Shown piece after piece: positions 61,087 to 64,000 of a stretch of DNA of 64,000 nucleotides (positions are counted from its first letter, which is position 1; each line of letters opens with the position of its first letter). Made by a program: the position numbers and the translations under genes. Under the pieces are notes generated by a model. The model ran no database searches and was not told the DNA's origin. It saw nothing but the letters and a program-made list of their open reading frames with translations. Origin of the DNA: Kaistella flava (ex Peng et al. 2021) (lineage in GTDB: Bacteria; Bacteroidota; Bacteroidia; Flavobacteriales; Weeksellaceae); the NCBI RefSeq assembly GCF_015191005.1, contig NZ_CP040442.1, forward strand, positions 2,542,001 to 2,606,000, in the 5' to 3' direction.

Positions 61087-61416
61087 TTATCTATTATTAA
61101 GCTGCTGCATTCCTTCTGAGGAAACCATGTCGTAATTCCAGGCTGGTTCAAAGACGAGATCTATTTCTACTTCATGATCAGGAAGTTCTTTTTCCAAAAC
61201 ATTCTTAACTCCAGTTTGTATGGCTTCACCCATTGGGCAATGCGGCGTAGTTAAAGTCATGGTCACTTTGACGATGTTTTCGTCTTTTATTTCAACATCG
61301 TACACCAAACCTAAATCGACAATATTCACCATTAATTCGGGATCTATAACTTCGTAAAGGGCCATTTCTGCACGACTTATTTTATCGTAACTTTCGTTTG
61401 TTGGGTCAAGTATCAT
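61087..61416 (-). CDS. MIP18/DUF59-family Fe-S cluster assembly factor (SufT/PaaD-like)
   Basis: This 109-residue protein has VIDPELMVNIVDLGLVYDVEI, VTMTLTTPHCPMGEAI with the conserved reactive Cys near residue 60, and VEIDLVFEPAWNYDMVSSEG. These are MIP18/DUF59 signatures. Members help deliver Fe-S clusters to target proteins. It overlaps the membrane protein gene before it by 4 nt. Its company here (RIC repair protein, DUF2249 protein) points to repair or assembly of Fe-S proteins under nitrosative stress. Confidence 0.88.
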   Translation of the reverse strand: MILDPTNESYDKISRAEMALYEVIDPELMVNIVDLGLVYDVEIKDENIVKVTMTLTTPHCPMGEAIQTGVKNVLEKELPDHEVEIDLVFEPAWNYDMVSSEGMQQLNNR

Positions 61417-62678
61417 GATATTTTATTTCTTTTATGTAATAATAATTTAAAGACGTTGACGTTATATAAAACAGCAACTGCGACCCACAACACCGCACCA
61501 ATTCTGATGATAATTACTTGTTGTAGAATGATTCCCAAGGCAAACACCAGAAAGGCAGCAATGAAAATTCTGAATTGCCAAACAGTTAGTTTCTCACTAT
61601 ACAAATCTTTTGGTAACGGCACTTTTACTTTCCCGGAAAGGTTTTTATAATGATCATTCCAAATAATGAACGGAAGCGTTTTAAAGGTTTTTCCTAAAAT
61701 AATACTGGTAATCCATCCCATGAATATTAATGTTCCGTAAAGCATTGTCCAGCGATAACCACTTGAAAAATAAACGGCAGGTAAAAGCAAGATTGAAATC
61801 ACCAAAGCTAAAAAAGAAAGAAAAGCGTGTTTCATCAGCAACTCTACTCTTTTTCTTAAACGGTTTTTGAAATTGTCATATAAATAAAGTAACCAGAAAA
61901 TAACTCCGATTAAAACAATCGCTGCGTAAATTAAAACTCGAGGACTTACTCCGATAAAATAACCATCTGCGAGGAATAGGATTAATCCTAAATTTTGAAA
62001 AATAAAAGCCCATTTCAACAAATAATCTTTCTTCGATTTACCCAGTAAAAACATCGGAACTAATTTGGAACTTACTCCTGTAATCAACTGTAAAAACCAA
62101 CCCGCAAATCCTGCATGAGAATGGAGTTTTAATATTTCTAAATGACTTTGTTTAAAGAAAGGAAACTTTAAATTAATCGCCAGCAATAATCCAACGATTA
62201 CCGTAAACAAAAGCCAAATCGCAGAACTCGTCAGAAAGAGTTTTTGAATCGAATATTTCTTACAAATTCTACTCGTTTTTAAAACATTAAATAAATAAAG
62301 CGCCGCTGAAATCACAATTAATGAACCTCCGGCAATCATCACCCAACCGACGGTTAAATTCCAGAAATTGGTAGTGAGTAAAATCATTCCCAAAGTCAAG
62401 GTATACCAAACAAAAGCCGCCATTTTTTCGCTGTACAAATCCTGTTCGCAAATAACAGGCAATAACTGATGTGCGGCGCCAAATATAATCATCGTTCCCC
62501 AACCTAAAGCTGCAACATGAACAATCGTCAATAAATGCGGTGCGAAATAATGTTGCGTAAAGGATTCCGGGCTGAAAACCATCAATACACAAAGAACAAA
62601 AAACATCACCGCTCCCGTTGCATAAAATGGAAGTACTGCGCTATTTCCCGGGGCTTTTCCTATACTAATTTGTGCCAT
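61413..62678 (-). CDS. Polytopic membrane protein, heme-copper oxidase subunit I/NnrS-like
   Basis: This 421-residue protein has about 12 hydrophobic helices. Histidines fall in helices in an oxidase- or NnrS-like pattern: HLLTIVHVAALGWGTMIIFGAAHQLLPV near 48-76 and LEILKLHSHAGFAGWFLQLITGV near 180-202. It lacks a clear full set of heme and copper ligands, so catalytic oxidase activity is doubtful; a role in NO or copper handling is suggested by its neighbours. It overlaps the DUF59 gene by 4 nt and abuts the DUF2249 gene directly. Confidence 0.7.
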   Translation of the reverse strand: MAQISIGKAPGNSAVLPFYATGAVMFFVLCVLMVFSPESFTQHYFAPHLLTIVHVAALGWGTMIIFGAAHQLLPVICEQDLYSEKMAAFVWYTLTLGMILLTTNFWNLTVGWVMIAGGSLIVISAALYLFNVLKTSRICKKYSIQKLFLTSSAIWLLFTVIVGLLLAINLKFPFFKQSHLEILKLHSHAGFAGWFLQLITGVSSKLVPMFLLGKSKKDYLLKWAFIFQNLGLILFLADGYFIGVSPRVLIYAAIVLIGVIFWLLYLYDNFKNRLRKRVELLMKHAFLSFLALVISILLLPAVYFSSGYRWTMLYGTLIFMGWITSIILGKTFKTLPFIIWNDHYKNLSGKVKVPLPKDLYSEKLTVWQFRIFIAAFLVFALGIILQQVIIIRIGAVLWVAVAVLYNVNVFKLLLHKRNKIS

Positions 62679-63512
62679 TTATTTTTTGAAGATTAACATT
62701 TTCACGTTTCCTTCCTCTCTATTATTAATGTGAACTTGGTAATTTTTATCCGCAAGTTCTTCCAGTAAATAAACCGGAACTCTTTTGTGATTAATATATA
62801 ACGCATTTCCAGCGGGAAGTTCCTGCAATTCAGAAAGAATCATTTCCATTGGGCCGGGCATTTCGAGTTCGCGAACATCGATTTCTTTGGTTTGTTCTTT
62901 GGTGAAATTACTACAAATCGCAGCGAAACTTTCAGCATCATCCATATTCAATTTTTCTTCTGCAGTTACTGATGAATGAACGGTTTCTTTTTCTTTTTTC
63001 AAAAAATAGGTATTGAATTCTTTCTCACTAATTGTTTCAACAAAAGTGGCTTCAGCTTTCTCCTGTTTTAAAAGATGAATTAAAGGCGTCGGCACAAAAT
63101 TATTAATGATACAAAGAATTTTACCAGGCTCAGTTGTTTTGAATCTTCCCAGGATTTCCTTTAAAGGATCTGCGCCATTATCAATAATTGGTCGAACATC
63201 GTAAAAATCAATATCAGCTTGATTTGCCTTTTGTAACCAAGTCGGTTTCGTTTCTGACGCCGTTTCTTCTTTTGCAGAAGTTTCTTGCTCGAAAGTAAAT
63301 CCAAGTGGAAGAAGAACTCTTTTGAATTCTTCGACAGTTGTTCCACCCATTTTCGCAGCTTCACCAATCGTAACCAGGGAAGCCATGATTTTTCTGAGGA
63401 TTGGATTTTTCAGTTTCTCCAACGGTTTTGCCAAAGAAGCAATTGCATCTACACTTTTCGAATTGGCTTTGATCAACTCTGAAATTTTTGTTTTGGCGGT
63501 TATATTTTCCAT
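62679..63512 (-). CDS. DUF1858/DUF2249 domain protein
   Basis: The protein has 277 residues. The N-terminal 75 residues (TKISELIKANSKSVDAIASLAKPLEKLKNPILRKIMASLVTIGEAA) fit DUF1858, an N-terminal module also seen beside hemerythrin-like repair proteins. Two DUF2249-like domains follow: residues about 100-175 (DFYDVRPIIDNGADPLKEIL) and about 200-277 (KEIDVRELEMPGPMEMILSELQELPAGNALYINHKRVPVYL). DUF2249 proteins accompany NO reductases and RIC in several phyla; their biochemical role is unknown. It abuts the following membrane protein gene. Confidence 0.82.
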   Translation of the reverse strand: MENITAKTKISELIKANSKSVDAIASLAKPLEKLKNPILRKIMASLVTIGEAAKMGGTTVEEFKRVLLPLGFTFEQETSAKEETASETKPTWLQKANQADIDFYDVRPIIDNGADPLKEILGRFKTTEPGKILCIINNFVPTPLIHLLKQEKAEATFVETISEKEFNTYFLKKEKETVHSSVTAEEKLNMDDAESFAAICSNFTKEQTKEIDVRELEMPGPMEMILSELQELPAGNALYINHKRVPVYLLEELADKNYQVHINNREEGNVKMLIFKK

Positions 63513-63533
63513 AATTTCATTTATTATTTAAAA

Positions 63534-63591
63534 GAAAAAACTGCAGACATTTCTCGACTTTTCAAATTTAAACACATAATGAGTCTGCAGT
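63534..63591 (-). terminator. Terminator or attenuator between the RIC gene and the DUF2249 gene
   Basis: On the minus strand ACTGCAGAC (complement of 63583-63591) and GTCTGCAGT (complement of 63540-63548) form a 9-bp perfect stem with a 34-nt loop, followed directly by T6CT4. It lies after the RIC stop and before the DUF2249 start. The loop is long, so partial termination or a regulatory role is possible. Confidence 0.55.
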
Positions 63592-63697
63592 AATTTCATT
63601 TATGAATATCCGTTTTTAAAAACAATGAAAATTTTAACGCAAGCGAAAAGGCATCATTTAAATTGCTTTTATTTCAAATAACGGACAATCGTTTCTT

Positions 63698-64000
63698 CTA
63701 ATTCAATTGAGCCAATTCTTTATCAAGCTGAATTGCTTTTGGAAAAAGGAAACTTTCTTCTAAGTGAATATGGGCTTGTACATCACTTTCGAATTCCTGA
63801 ATTTTTTTGAAAAGATATTGGTAAGAACTGCAGGCATCCGCTGGTGGCGTGTAATTATTGGTTAAATTTCGGAAATACAGTAAGTCCGCAGCCGCAACGT
63901 CATGATCTTTTTTCAGGATGTTAATCGGATCTTCTAATGTTCCCACTTTATAGGTGATTTCAGTTTCTGCATTTCTTTGTTTAGCAACCATTTGTTTGAT
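63698..64000 (-). CDS. ric: RIC (YtfE/ScdA/DnrN) iron-sulfur cluster repair protein, C-terminal part (cut by window edge)
   Basis: The frame is open to the right edge (IKQ precedes the first visible Met), so the gene starts outside the window; about 100 residues are visible. They form the hemerythrin-like part: PINILKKDHDVAAADLLYFRNLT with the His of HD, then FESDVQAHIHLEESFLFPKAIQL with the H-x-H-x3-E di-iron ligands. RIC proteins repair Fe-S centres damaged by nitric oxide or peroxide. The N-terminal ScdA_N (DUF542) domain and the first hemerythrin helix would lie beyond 64000. Neighbours support the stress-repair role. Confidence 0.85.
   Translation of the reverse strand: MKQMVAKQRNAETEITYKVGTLEDPINILKKDHDVAAADLLYFRNLTNNYTPPADACSSYQYLFKKIQEFESDVQAHIHLEESFLFPKAIQLDKELAQLN

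Overview
The window looks like a chromosomal segment of a low-GC member of the Bacteroidota, most likely the Flavobacteriia (Chryseobacterium/Kaistella-like). The reasons are TonB-linked SusC and Oar-type receptors, an XrtF exosortase pair, a bacterial GH3 protein, promoter boxes of the TAnnTTTG type, and almost no Shine-Dalgarno sequences. This placement is inferred from gene content and was not computed. No rRNA, tRNA, CRISPR array, integrase or transposase gene was seen.

Layout. 1-1289: N-terminal part of a SusC/RagA receptor running off the left edge. 1582-6375: rimP-nusA-infB translation/transcription operon on the minus strand. 6564-30066: a surface polysaccharide locus of about 20 genes. 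It holds UDP-glucose dehydrogenase, a Wzm/Wzt ABC exporter with a carbohydrate-binding Wzt tail, a methyltransferase, about a dozen glycosyltransferases of several folds, a polytopic membrane protein, a GNAT protein, a polysaccharide deacetylase and two left-handed beta-helix acyltransferases. 30179-35801: carbonic anhydrase, pth, a lipoprotein and mfd. 36084-40637: a small repeat-bearing secreted protein, a duplicated lipoprotein/beta-barrel pair, GH3, a small lipoprotein and an SMR exporter. 41094-44669: MFS transporter, dnaB and rnhA. 45249-49241: a nitroreductase-family gene, then nadB, a sulfurtransferase and nadC. 49461-55461: Oar-like receptor, a small membrane protein, asd and a CDF transporter. 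55657-56617: XrtF and its partner. 56671-60799: an AmgK-like kinase, a GxxExxY gene, a free-standing RapZ C-terminal domain, a MurU-like nucleotidyltransferase, a LOG protein and a secreted protein. 61087-64000: a minus-strand nitrosative-stress/Fe-S repair group ending in a partial RIC (YtfE/ScdA) gene at the right edge.

How genes work together. Ugd supplies UDP-glucuronate to the glycan locus, whose product is probably exported by Wzm/Wzt. AmgK and MurU together give the MurNAc to MurNAc-1-P to UDP-MurNAc recycling route, and RapZ-C is a plausible amino-sugar sensor beside them. NadB and NadC are two of the three de novo NAD steps; NadA is not in the window.

Main unusual signals. (1) A GxxExxY gene lies inside the amgK-rapZC-murU row and is flanked by inverted copies of a TTAAG-rich repeat, each copy having an A/T palindrome on its gene-facing side. 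(2) The same repeat occurs elsewhere, including a 179-bp tandem duplication, and its hairpin shows a compensatory base pair change between copies. (3) Two adjacent MITE-like units have 17-bp inverted ends. (4) A recurring promoter layout puts TAnnTTTG only 4-7 nt from the start codon, implying leaderless mRNAs; it also corrects several start sites, including xrtF.
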